A stretch of 15,902 nucleotides of DNA, from the NCBI GenBank assembly GCA_964388785.1, contig CAYMBX010000023.1:1-15902 (forward strand). Reading direction: 5' to 3'. Shown here in pieces: positions 1-6,345 of the stretch (position 1 is its first letter; every line of letters begins with the position of its first letter). This DNA is from VGKU01 sp964388785. GTDB taxonomy: Bacteria; Patescibacteriota; Patescibacteriia; UBA9934; GWF2-40-263. The translations under genes and the position numbers were made by a program. The notes beneath the pieces were generated by a model that worked only from the letters and a program-made list of their open reading frames with translations, was not told the DNA's origin and made no database searches.

Positions 1-30
1 GTTCAACCGCTTCGTCCTTGTGCTGAACAT
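1..30 (-). CDS. possible start of a leftward gene (partial, tentative)
   Basis: On the minus strand an ATG at 30-28 opens a frame that stays open for ten codons to the window edge (MFSTRTKRLN). AAAGG lies 8 nt upstream (complement of 39-43), and a plausible leftward promoter lies at 71-99. Against it, the base before this ATG is C, whereas every native-looking gene in the window has T there. Ten codons are too few to assign a product. This is a possibility only. Confidence 0.2.
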   Translation of the reverse strand, partial: MFSTRTKRLN

Positions 31-70
31 GTCAGATACCTTTATCTATCGCGATATTGCACAAGAATAA

Positions 71-99
71 ACAATACACGATTTCTTTGTTTTTGTCAA
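71..99 (-). promoter_or_regulatory. possible leftward sigma70-type promoter
   Basis: Read on the minus strand, TTGACA (complement of 94-99) is followed after 17 nt by TATTGT (complement of 71-76). The -35 is perfect and the -10 matches 4 of 6 consensus bases. The -35 is one half of a dyad shared with the rightward promoter of the gene at 141. Confidence 0.35.
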
Positions 100-103
100 G
101 TGT

Positions 104-131
104 TTGACAGCCGGCCTTTTTGGGCTAAAAT
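104..131 (+). promoter_or_regulatory. sigma70-type promoter of the hypothetical gene at 141
   Basis: TTGACA at 104-109, a 16-nt spacer, then TAAAAT at 126-131. The -10 ends only 9 nt before the ATG at 141, so transcription should start within a few bases of the start codon, giving a leaderless or nearly leaderless mRNA. Two copies of GCCGGCC (110-116 and 132-138) flank the -10 and could form an operator or a small hairpin. TGTCAA (94-99) and TTGACA (104-109) make a 6-bp dyad with a 4-nt centre. Confidence 0.6.
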
Positions 132-140
132 GCCGGCCAT

Positions 141-530
141 ATGAAGGATAAATTGCGACGGATTCTCGATCTTGTGCGAAAAACGGGGGATACAATGGTC
201 GTGACAGACCCCGACGGCGAGGATGTTTTTGTGGTCATGGGGCTTGATCAGTACGAATCGTTGATCGAGGAACCACTCCCGGAAAAGCAGACAGAGCCGG
301 AAATTTGGGACACAATGAAACCGGCCGGAGAAGAAGGGGAAACCTGGGATTTGTCTCAAATGGGAGAGGAAGAATTGGCGGAGCTTGAGGAGCAATATCG
401 GCAGTTTGCAAATCGAAACGTGGAAACGGCGATTGCGGAGACAAATAAAATCGAGGATGTTCCTGATGAAAAACCCAAGGATTCCGATGATTTTGGGGAA
501 GAACAGTTTTATCTCGAACCTATTGAATAA
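141..530 (+). CDS. small acidic hypothetical protein
   Basis: I cannot assign a function. The 129-residue product has two parts. Residues 1-45 are a folded-looking segment with alternating helix and strand character (…GDTMVVTDPDGEDVFVVMG…), faintly reminiscent of the short N-terminal fold of Phd/YefM-type antitoxins. From about residue 46 the chain is strongly acidic, rich in Glu, Pro and Asp, and probably disordered, ending in EEQFYLEPIE. There is no signal peptide or membrane segment. It has its own promoter, an ATG with T at -1, and no SD. It ends 140 nt before tuf, which has a separate promoter, so it is probably monocistronic. A toxin-antitoxin role is only a guess, since no toxin-like neighbour is visible. 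Confidence 0.75.
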   Translation: MKDKLRRILDLVRKTGDTMVVTDPDGEDVFVVMGLDQYESLIEEPLPEKQTEPEIWDTMKPAGEEGETWDLSQMGEEELAELEEQYRQFANRNVETAIAETNKIEDVPDEKPKDSDDFGEEQFYLEPIE

Positions 531-580
531 TCGCTTGTTTTGGCCAAAAAATGTTCTGTTAATAATCTGTGGGTCGATAC

Positions 581-609
581 TTGCGCGATTTTAGGGATTC
601 TGTTATAGT
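581..609 (+). promoter_or_regulatory. promoter of the tuf/ribosomal-protein block
   Basis: TTGCGC at 581-586, a 17-nt spacer, then TATAGT at 604-609 preceded by TGT (an extended -10, TGTTATAGT). The expected transcription start near 616 gives a leader of about 55 nt before the tuf ATG at 671. That leader is AT-rich, with no SD and no clear hairpin. This is the only convincing promoter seen upstream of the long forward gene block. Confidence 0.65.
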
Positions 610-670
610 TTCGCTCGTCTGAAATAGCCACAAAATAACTACTAATCACAAGTTTTAATTACGTATTTGT

Positions 671-1864
671 ATGGCAGAAGTTTTTGAGCGTACAAAGCCG
701 CACGTCAACGTCGGAACCATCGGTCACGTCGACCACGGAAAGACGACGACGACGGCAGCACTTTTGGCGGTTTTGGGCGCCAAAGGAATGGCGGCGCAAA
801 AGAAAGGGGTCGACGACCTCGACAAAGCTCCTGAGTCCAAGGCGCGTGGAATTACCATTGCGACGGCTCACTGTGAGTACGAGTCGGATAACCGTCACTA
901 CGCCCACGTCGACTGTCCTGGTCACGCGGACTATATTAAGAACATGATCACAGGTGCCGCCCAGATGGACGGAGCTATTTTGGTTGTGTCAGCCGCCGAC
1001 GGTCCGATGCCACAAACCCGCGAGCACATTTTGCTTGCTCGCCAGGTGGGTGTGCCAGCGATCGTCGTCTTTTTGAATAAAGTCGACCAAGTTGATGATC
1101 CGGAACTCATCGATCTCGTGGAAGAGGAAGTTCGCGATTTGCTTAAGCAGTACCAATTCCCTGGGGATGAAGTGCCGGTGATTCGTGGATCTGCGCTTAA
1201 AGCGCTTGAAAATCCAACGGATGAGGCTGCGACAAAGCCGATCATGGACATTATCAACGCTCTTGATACCTACATTCCAGAACCGGTCCGTGATACAGAC
1301 AAGCCTCTTCTCATGCCTGTGGAAGACGTGTTCTCCATTGAGGGACGCGGAACAGTGGTTACCGGACGTATTGAACGTGGAATCGTGAAAATCAACGAAG
1401 AGGTGGAAATCGTCGGATTGCGCGAAGAACCAATGAAGACGGTTGTCACCGGAATCGAGATGTTCAACAAGCAGCTGACCGAAGGTCGCGCGGGTGACAA
1501 TGCCGGTTTGCTCTTGCGCGGAGTGAAGAAGGAAGATGTGGAACGCGGTATGGTGCTCGCAAAACCGGGCTCCATTACTCCTCACACAGAATTTGAAGCG
1601 GAAGTGTATGCATTGACAAAGGAAGAAGGCGGACGCCACAAGCCATTTTTTAAGGGATACAAGCCTCAGTTCTACATCCGTACGACAGACGTGACCGGTG
1701 AGGTGACTCTTCCGGAAGGAACGGAAATGGTCATGCCTGGCGATACGATCAATCTCACCATCAAACTGATTCAGCCTGTGGCTCTTGAAGAAAAGATGTC
1801 ATTCGCGATCCGCGAAGGAGGCCACACGGTTGGAGCAGGTGTGGTGACCAAGATCTTAAAATAA
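671..1864 (+). CDS. tuf: elongation factor Tu
   Basis: EF-Tu is the GTPase that carries aminoacyl-tRNA to the ribosomal A site. The 397-residue length is standard. G1 is GHVDHGKT at 18-25, the switch I RGITI is at 59-63, G3 DCPGH at 81-85 keeps the catalytic His85, G4 NKVD is at 136-139, and SAL at 174-176 follows. The beta-barrel domains 2 and 3 are complete, ending in GGHTVGAGVVTKIL. One small oddity is Thr27 after GKTT, where Leu is usual. It is the first gene of the block; rpsL, rpsG and fusA, which precede tuf in many genomes, are not next to it here. The start is ATG with T at -1 and no SD. Confidence 0.98.
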   Translation: MAEVFERTKPHVNVGTIGHVDHGKTTTTAALLAVLGAKGMAAQKKGVDDLDKAPESKARGITIATAHCEYESDNRHYAHVDCPGHADYIKNMITGAAQMDGAILVVSAADGPMPQTREHILLARQVGVPAIVVFLNKVDQVDDPELIDLVEEEVRDLLKQYQFPGDEVPVIRGSALKALENPTDEAATKPIMDIINALDTYIPEPVRDTDKPLLMPVEDVFSIEGRGTVVTGRIERGIVKINEEVEIVGLREEPMKTVVTGIEMFNKQLTEGRAGDNAGLLLRGVKKEDVERGMVLAKPGSITPHTEFEAEVYALTKEEGGRHKPFFKGYKPQFYIRTTDVTGEVTLPEGTEMVMPGDTINLTIKLIQPVALEEKMSFAIREGGHTVGAGVVTKILK

Positions 1865-1901
1865 TAATGTCTGTAATTGATTCGTTCTTTCCGTACTCTT
1901 T

Positions 1902-2234
1902 GTGAAGGACCAAAAGAAAACAGAAGAAGACAAGTCCCGTATCCGCATCAAAATCAAGGCATACGACAACAAGATCATCGACCAAGCAACCGAGACGATC
2001 ATGAAAACAGTTGAGCGTTCGGGAGCAAAAGTCGTCGGTCCGGTTCCGTTGCCAACCGAAAAGCGGAAGTACACGGTTAATCGTTCGACGTTCGTGCATA
2101 AAGATGCACGCGAACAGTACGAAATGCGTGTGCATAAGCGTCTAATCGACATCTCAGAACCTACAGATAAAACGATCGATGCGCTTATGAGTTTGAACCT
2201 TCCGGCCGGTGTGGACGTCGAGATTAAAACCTAA
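1902..2234 (+). CDS. rpsJ: 30S ribosomal protein S10
   Basis: S10 sits in the 30S head and, as NusE, also joins transcription antitermination complexes. The product is 110 residues (family about 102-105), with the extra length in a charged N-terminal stretch (MKDQKKTEEDKSR) before the usual RIRIKIKAYD. The conserved VGPVPLPT and the KREQYEMRVHKR-like region (here DAREQYEMRVHKR) are present. The start is GTG at 1902; no in-frame ATG precedes it and the next Met would remove conserved sequence. The base before GTG is T. A 12-codon open frame (1867-1905) fills the tuf-rpsJ gap and its TGA overlaps the GTG. A 255-nt structured gap follows before rplC. Confidence 0.97.
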   Translation: MKDQKKTEEDKSRIRIKIKAYDNKIIDQATETIMKTVERSGAKVVGPVPLPTEKRKYTVNRSTFVHKDAREQYEMRVHKRLIDISEPTDKTIDALMSLNLPAGVDVEIKT

Positions 2235-2489
2235 AGTTCTGTGCAGCGGGCGGTGAACAGTGGGCAGCGATCAGCTACCTAGTGTTCACCGCCTGCTGCC
2301 AACCTGAAGATCGAACGGGGAAGAAAGATCCAGTGGAAAACCTTCCTGAGCTTCAATCTTTCAGCGTGGAGATTGCGTATTCATTCAACCTTATATTTCT
2401 CAAAACTCTACTCAGTGCGTGAGTGTTTTGAGCTAGAAGTGGAACGGGGATTTTCGATCATCGTTCAACTTCTAGCTTTTATGCTACAT
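2235..2489 (+). promoter_or_regulatory. structured mRNA leader between rpsJ and rplC (candidate autoregulatory element)
   Basis: This is the only long non-coding gap in the ribosomal-protein block and it is packed with inverted repeats. H1: 2243-2259 pairs with 2283-2299 (17 bp including one G-U). H2: 2354-2359 with 2370-2375. H3: 2399-2406 with 2425-2432, continued by 2410-2414 with 2420-2424 across a 3-nt bulge. H4: 2431-2446 with 2462-2477 (16 positions, one mismatch), followed by TTTT just before the rplC start. The H4 loop contains 2453-2459, complementary to 2309-2315 (7 bp), a possible pseudoknot. GAACGGGGA occurs twice (2313-2321 and 2442-2450). The E. coli S10 operon uses an L4-binding leader; a similar role here is inference, and I recognise no known family. 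Confidence 0.6.
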
Positions 2490-3116
2490 ATGCCTTTTAT
2501 CATCGGTCGAAAAATTGAAATGTCGCAGCAGTTCAAAGACGATGGCACGGTTGTTCCGGTTACGCTGGTCAAGGCGGAGCCGAATCTTGTGACGTTCGTC
2601 AGAACGCAAGAAAAGGATGGATATCATGCCGTCCAACTTGGGACGGAGACGGCCAAACACCTGAATCGCGCGCAGCAGGGACATTTGAAAGATTTGTCCC
2701 CGGTTAAAACATTGCGCGAATTCCGATCCGAAGACACAACACTGACACGTGGTGACGAGGTCCGTGTGGACGCGTTCACTCCGGGCATGCGTGTGGACAT
2801 TGTTGGATTTTCTAAGGGGCGTGGGTTCGCGGGTGTGGTAAAGCGTCATGGATTCAAAGGTCAGAAAGCAACGCACGGAACCAAAGACCAGATTCGCATG
2901 CCGGGATCAATCGGTTCGCAGCGCCAAGGAAAAGTGATTAAAGGACAACGGATGGGTGGCCGCATGGGGACCGATCGTGTGACAGTGAAGAATTTGGAAG
3001 TGGTTTCCGTGGATCCAACCACGAACGTCATTGCGATCAAAGGTGCGATTCCTGGAGCACGTGGTGGTCTTGTCTATATCAAGTCAACTGAACACGAAAC
3101 GATATGGCACGCGTAA
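2490..3116 (+). CDS. rplC: 50S ribosomal protein L3
   Basis: L3 is an early-assembly 23S rRNA-binding protein reaching toward the peptidyl-transferase centre. The start at 2490 gives 208 residues, the usual length, beginning MPFIIGRKIEMSQQF as L3 proteins do; the open frame continues upstream without family resemblance, through the leader hairpins. A second in-frame ATG at 2481 is also preceded by T and would add three residues. Typical features are GFSKGRGFAGVVKRHGF and PGSIGSQRQGKVIKGQRMGG, the extended loop. The gene overlaps rplD by 13 nt, so the two are probably translationally coupled. H4 of the leader ends 12 nt before the start and may control it. Confidence 0.96.
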   Translation: MPFIIGRKIEMSQQFKDDGTVVPVTLVKAEPNLVTFVRTQEKDGYHAVQLGTETAKHLNRAQQGHLKDLSPVKTLREFRSEDTTLTRGDEVRVDAFTPGMRVDIVGFSKGRGFAGVVKRHGFKGQKATHGTKDQIRMPGSIGSQRQGKVIKGQRMGGRMGTDRVTVKNLEVVSVDPTTNVIAIKGAIPGARGGLVYIKSTEHETIWHA

Positions 3117-3739
3117 CACTTTATAATCAAGAGGGAAAAGATGTCGGTCAAGTTGAACTGGATGCGACATTGTTTGATGTCGAAATCAATCCGGCGCTTG
3201 TTCATGATGCCGTGGTGGCACAAACCGCGAATGTACGTGAGGCGATCGCACACACCAAAGGACGCGGTGAAGTCGCGGGGACTGGGAAAAAACCATGGAA
3301 GCAGAAAGGAACAGGTCGTGCGCGACACGGATCACGACGATCTCCGATTTGGGTGGGTGGAGGAATTACCTTCGGTCCACGCAACGATCGGAATTTTTCC
3401 TTGAAGCTGAATAAGAAAGCCCGCCGAAAGGCCCTTGCCATGGTGTTAACGGATAAAGTTCAGAGCGGACAGTTTATTGCGGTTGAACAATTGAAGGTGG
3501 AAGACGGGAAAACAAAACAGTTAGCTGCTTTGCTCGGGAAATTGCCTGTGGCAGGAAAGAAAACATTGATTCTTGTGGAACCTGAGAATCGCGCGGTTTC
3601 ACTGGCGGCGAAAAATATTCCGCATGTGGAGACCTTGCCAATCAATGCGCTCAATGTGGTTGCTCTCTTGCAAAAACCAAACGTCTTGATTTCTAAAGAA
3701 GGAATCGATTTGTTGGTTCATCTCTACAAACGCACGTAA
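3104..3739 (+). CDS. rplD: 50S ribosomal protein L4
   Basis: L4 binds 23S rRNA and lines the exit tunnel; in E. coli it also represses its own operon. The 211 residues match the family. The long basic loop is intact (GTGKKPWKQKGTGRARHGS, about residues 59-77), followed by the WVGGGITFGPR signature. The ATG lies inside the end of rplC, the window's largest overlap (13 nt). Any autoregulation would presumably act through the 2235-2489 leader, but that is inference. T at -1, no SD. Confidence 0.97.
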   Translation: MARVTLYNQEGKDVGQVELDATLFDVEINPALVHDAVVAQTANVREAIAHTKGRGEVAGTGKKPWKQKGTGRARHGSRRSPIWVGGGITFGPRNDRNFSLKLNKKARRKALAMVLTDKVQSGQFIAVEQLKVEDGKTKQLAALLGKLPVAGKKTLILVEPENRAVSLAAKNIPHVETLPINALNVVALLQKPNVLISKEGIDLLVHLYKRT

Positions 3740-3744
3740 AGGAT

Positions 3745-4137
3745 ATGGGAATTTTCAAGCGATCAAAAAAAATCGAGGAAGCAGACGCGCCAAAAACACA
3801 CGCGGATGATTCAACGACGGCTGTGCCTTCCGCGGCGGCTATCAAGGCGGGATCCGTTGCTTCATCAGTCATCCTTTCTCCCCTGGTCACAGAAAAAACA
3901 GCGCAATTAGCTTCTCAATCTCAATACGTGTTTCGTGTCGATACACGCGCAAATAAGATTCAGATTGGCGATGCGATTCGATCTATGTACGGGGTGACAC
4001 CTGTCTCTATCAATATTCAGAATCAGGAAGGAAAGCGGGTGCGTTTTGGACGAACACGAGGTGTACGGGCACGTTGGAAAAAAGCCATCGTCACGCTTCC
4101 AAAAGGAAAAACGATTGAAGTCTACGAAGGAGTGTAA
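3745..4137 (+). CDS. rplW: 50S ribosomal protein L23 with N-terminal extension
   Basis: L23 sits at the exit-tunnel rim and is the docking point for trigger factor and SRP. The conserved core begins near residue 41 (VILSPLVTEKTAQLA) and runs through YVFRVDTRANKIQI and the arginine-rich RFGRTRGVRARWKKA. The 130-residue length exceeds the usual 95-100 because of an approximately 40-residue head, basic at first (KRSKK) and then rich in Ala, Ser, Thr and Asp, probably disordered. The ATG at 3745 lies 5 nt after rplD and has T at -1; no good in-frame start lies next to the core. Confidence 0.94.
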   Translation: MGIFKRSKKIEEADAPKTHADDSTTAVPSAAAIKAGSVASSVILSPLVTEKTAQLASQSQYVFRVDTRANKIQIGDAIRSMYGVTPVSINIQNQEGKRVRFGRTRGVRARWKKAIVTLPKGKTIEVYEGV

Positions 4138-4142
4138 ATTTT

Positions 4143-4991
4143 ATGCCAGTCAAACGCTACAAACCAACAACCGCTGCTCGACGCATTTCAAGTGTCGATA
4201 CGTTTGAAGATGTCACGCGATCAAAGCCGGAGCGAAAACTGACGATGCATCGCAAACAACACGCCGGGCGCACCAATGGCAAAATCACAGTGCGTCATCG
4301 CGGCGGCGGAGCACGACGCCGGATTCGCCTGATCGATTTCAAACGCGATAAATTCGAAATTCCAGCAACGGTAGCTTCCATCGAATACGATCCGAATCGC
4401 GGCGCGCGCATTGCACTCCTCCATTACACAGACGGAGAAAAGCGTTACATTATCGCCCCTGCGGGAATCGGGGTCGGTGATCAAGTCATTTCTTCCAAAG
4501 AGAAAGGAGAAATCCAAACTGGAAATCGATTTCAGCTTCAGCACATTCCCATCGGGATTGAGGTGTGCGACATCGAACTTGCACCGGGCAAAGGATCACA
4601 GCTTGTGCGGGGCGCGGGAACGAATGCACAGCTGATGGCCGTGGAAGGAGCCTATGCAACCATTCGCCTGCCTTCCGGAGAAATGCGCATGGTTCTCAAA
4701 CAGTGTATGGCCACCATCGGACATGTCTCCAATCCAGACCGACGTTTGATCCGTTGGGGGAAAGCCGGACGCACGCGTCATCGAGGTTTCCGTCCGACGG
4801 TGCGAGGAAAGGTCATGAACCCGGTTGATCACCCGCACGGAGGAGGAGAAGGACGCAACTCGATCGGTCTCAAGCGTCCGAAGACTCCAACCGGCAAACC
4901 GGCACTTGGAGTGAAAACGCGCCGCAAACGACCGTCCGAACGTCTCATTATCAAGAAGCGACGAAAAGGACGATTCGTCGGTGGTAAATAA
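4143..4991 (+). CDS. rplB: 50S ribosomal protein L2
   Basis: L2 is required for subunit association and supports the peptidyl-transferase centre. The 282-residue product is complete, with an N-terminal OB-like region (KITVRHRGGGARRRIR), the SH3-like region with APAGI and RGAGTNAQLMA, and the C-terminal NPVDHPHGGGEGRN. The latter keeps the conserved histidine (H230 here, equivalent to the E. coli His229 implicated in activity). The tail is very basic. It starts 5 nt after rplW with T at -1. Confidence 0.98.
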   Translation: MPVKRYKPTTAARRISSVDTFEDVTRSKPERKLTMHRKQHAGRTNGKITVRHRGGGARRRIRLIDFKRDKFEIPATVASIEYDPNRGARIALLHYTDGEKRYIIAPAGIGVGDQVISSKEKGEIQTGNRFQLQHIPIGIEVCDIELAPGKGSQLVRGAGTNAQLMAVEGAYATIRLPSGEMRMVLKQCMATIGHVSNPDRRLIRWGKAGRTRHRGFRPTVRGKVMNPVDHPHGGGEGRNSIGLKRPKTPTGKPALGVKTRRKRPSERLIIKKRRKGRFVGGK

Positions 4992-4999
4992 GTATCCGT

Positions 5000-5296
5000 A
5001 TGTCACGAAGTCTCAAAAAAGGACCTTTCGTCCATCCAAGCATTTTGAAGAAATTGGCAAAAGTGAAGGCAGGCGATCCGACCGCCATTAAGACATGGGC
5101 GCGATCTTCCATGATCACCCCTGAAATGGTTGGCTACACGTTTGCCGTGCACAACGGAAAAGATTTCATTAAAGTGCGTATCGTTGAAAACATGGTCGGA
5201 CATCGTCTCGGTGAATTTTCTCCCACGCGCAAATTTGTGCGGCATGGAGGAAAAATGCAAAAAGAACAGGCGACCACCACTGCGCCAAAGTCCTAA
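5000..5296 (+). CDS. rpsS: 30S ribosomal protein S19
   Basis: S19 is a 30S head protein next to S13 and the A-site finger bridge. Its 98 residues include SLKKGPFV at 4-11, TWARSSMI from 32 and GHRLGEFSPTRKF from 67, all family signatures. The tail is short and rich in Thr, Ala and Lys. It lies 8 nt after rplB and 3 nt before rplV. ATG with T at -1, no SD. Confidence 0.97.
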   Translation: MSRSLKKGPFVHPSILKKLAKVKAGDPTAIKTWARSSMITPEMVGYTFAVHNGKDFIKVRIVENMVGHRLGEFSPTRKFVRHGGKMQKEQATTTAPKS

Positions 5297-5299
5297 TGT

Positions 5300-5689
5300 A
5301 TGGAAGTCAAAGCCAACGCGCGTCACATCCGCATGTCTCCTCAAAAAATTCGACTTGTGGTCGATATTATTCGAGGGAAGCGGGTCGCTGATGCCCAAAC
5401 ACAACTTCGGTTCATGAAAAAGGCAGCCGCGCTTCCCGTGCTGAAGCTCTTGAATTCGGCGGTGGCGAATGCAACGCATAACTTTAAACTGGATGCGTCT
5501 GCCCTCTTCATCAAATCCATTACGGCGGACGGGGGCCCGATCATTCATCGATGGACGCCAAAGGCCATGGGACGAGCGACCCCGATCCGTAAGCGGACGA
5601 CACACATCGCGATTGTGCTTGGTGAAAAGGCCGAAAAAGTAAAAAAGGCGAAGACGACTAAGAAGGCTGAAGCTAAAGTGAATGCATAA
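5300..5689 (+). CDS. rplV: 50S ribosomal protein L22
   Basis: L22 spans the 50S subunit, and its long beta-hairpin lines the tunnel constriction where macrolides and arrest peptides act. N-terminal ARHIRMSPQKIRLVVDIIRGK is followed by the hairpin around residues 83-100 (HRWTPKAMGRATPIRKRT), complete and of normal length. The last 20 residues form a Lys/Ala-rich tail (KAKTTKKAEAK) beyond the conserved core. It starts 3 nt after rpsS. Confidence 0.97.
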   Translation: MEVKANARHIRMSPQKIRLVVDIIRGKRVADAQTQLRFMKKAAALPVLKLLNSAVANATHNFKLDASALFIKSITADGGPIIHRWTPKAMGRATPIRKRTTHIAIVLGEKAEKVKKAKTTKKAEAKVNA

Positions 5690-5692
5690 CCT

Positions 5693-6337
5693 ATGGGTAA
5701 TAAAGTACATCCACGAGGTTTTCGTATCGGGATCACCCGCGGTTGGGATGGGTCTTGGTTCGCTGACCGCAAATTGTTTCAGCATCTGTTGAAAGAAGAC
5801 GTACGTATCCGAGCCTTTCTTCGAAAAGAGTTGAAGGAGGCGCAGGTGGACCGCATTGAATTCGATCGATCACGTCAAGATCTCAAGATTACGATTTTTT
5901 CCGCAAAACCAGGATTCGTCATTGGACGATCCGGTTCCGGGATTGAAGAATTGACCAAAAAGTTGAAACAACACTTTTTCCGCGGCAAGCGCGTGAATAT
6001 GAGTTTGAACGTGAAAGAGGTCCCGAACCCTTCACTTTCCGCGCAAGTTGTCGGACAACAGATTGCGGCAGATATCGAGAAACGTCTTCCATTTCGACGT
6101 TCGATGAAGAGCGCGATCGATCGTGTGATGAAAGCGGGTGCACTTGGAGTGAAGGTGCGTGTGAGCGGTCGCTTGAACGGAGCGGAAATTTCACGTCGAG
6201 AGTCAATTGCACATGGAAAAACTCCGTTGCACACCTTGCGCAGTGACATCGATTTCGCATCCGTGCGCGCCGAAACGATCTGGGGAACCATTGGTGTGAA
6301 AGTTTGGATTAATCGTGGCGAAGTCTTTGAGAAGTAA
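5693..6337 (+). CDS. rpsC: 30S ribosomal protein S3
   Basis: S3 is part of the mRNA entry tunnel and its helicase activity. The 214-residue protein starts MGNKVHPRGFRIG. The KH type II loop is VIGRSGSG at 76-83, the basic patch RLPFRRSMK at 131-139 supplies the mRNA-contacting arginines, and the C-terminal domain carries SGRLNGAEISRRE from 158. The C-terminus is short, ending soon after WINRGEVF. It lies 3 nt after rplV. Confidence 0.97.
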   Translation: MGNKVHPRGFRIGITRGWDGSWFADRKLFQHLLKEDVRIRAFLRKELKEAQVDRIEFDRSRQDLKITIFSAKPGFVIGRSGSGIEELTKKLKQHFFRGKRVNMSLNVKEVPNPSLSAQVVGQQIAADIEKRLPFRRSMKSAIDRVMKAGALGVKVRVSGRLNGAEISRRESIAHGKTPLHTLRSDIDFASVRAETIWGTIGVKVWINRGEVFEK

Positions 6338-6345
6338 GATTCCAT

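Noticed and set aside
538..549. TTTTGGCCAAAA palindrome as a terminator for the gene at 141
   Set aside because: It is a perfect palindrome with no loop and no following T-run.
989..1639. Long open frame on the minus strand opposite tuf
   Set aside because: It lies wholly within tuf, whose protein is unmistakable; the antisense product is His/Phe/Arg-rich with no recognisable domain, and is a codon-bias shadow.
2243..2299. First leader hairpin as the terminator of rpsJ
   Set aside because: The stem is strong but is followed by CAACCTGAAG with no T-tract, so it is more likely part of the leader structure.
2373..2489. Upstream TTG extension of rplC
   Set aside because: The extra 39 residues do not resemble L3 and lie in the hairpin-rich leader; L3 family length fits the start at 2490.
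5003..5785. 260-codon minus-strand open frame across rpsS and rplV
   Set aside because: It spans two certain ribosomal-protein genes and a gene junction, has no domain features, and is explained by the reverse of their codon pattern.
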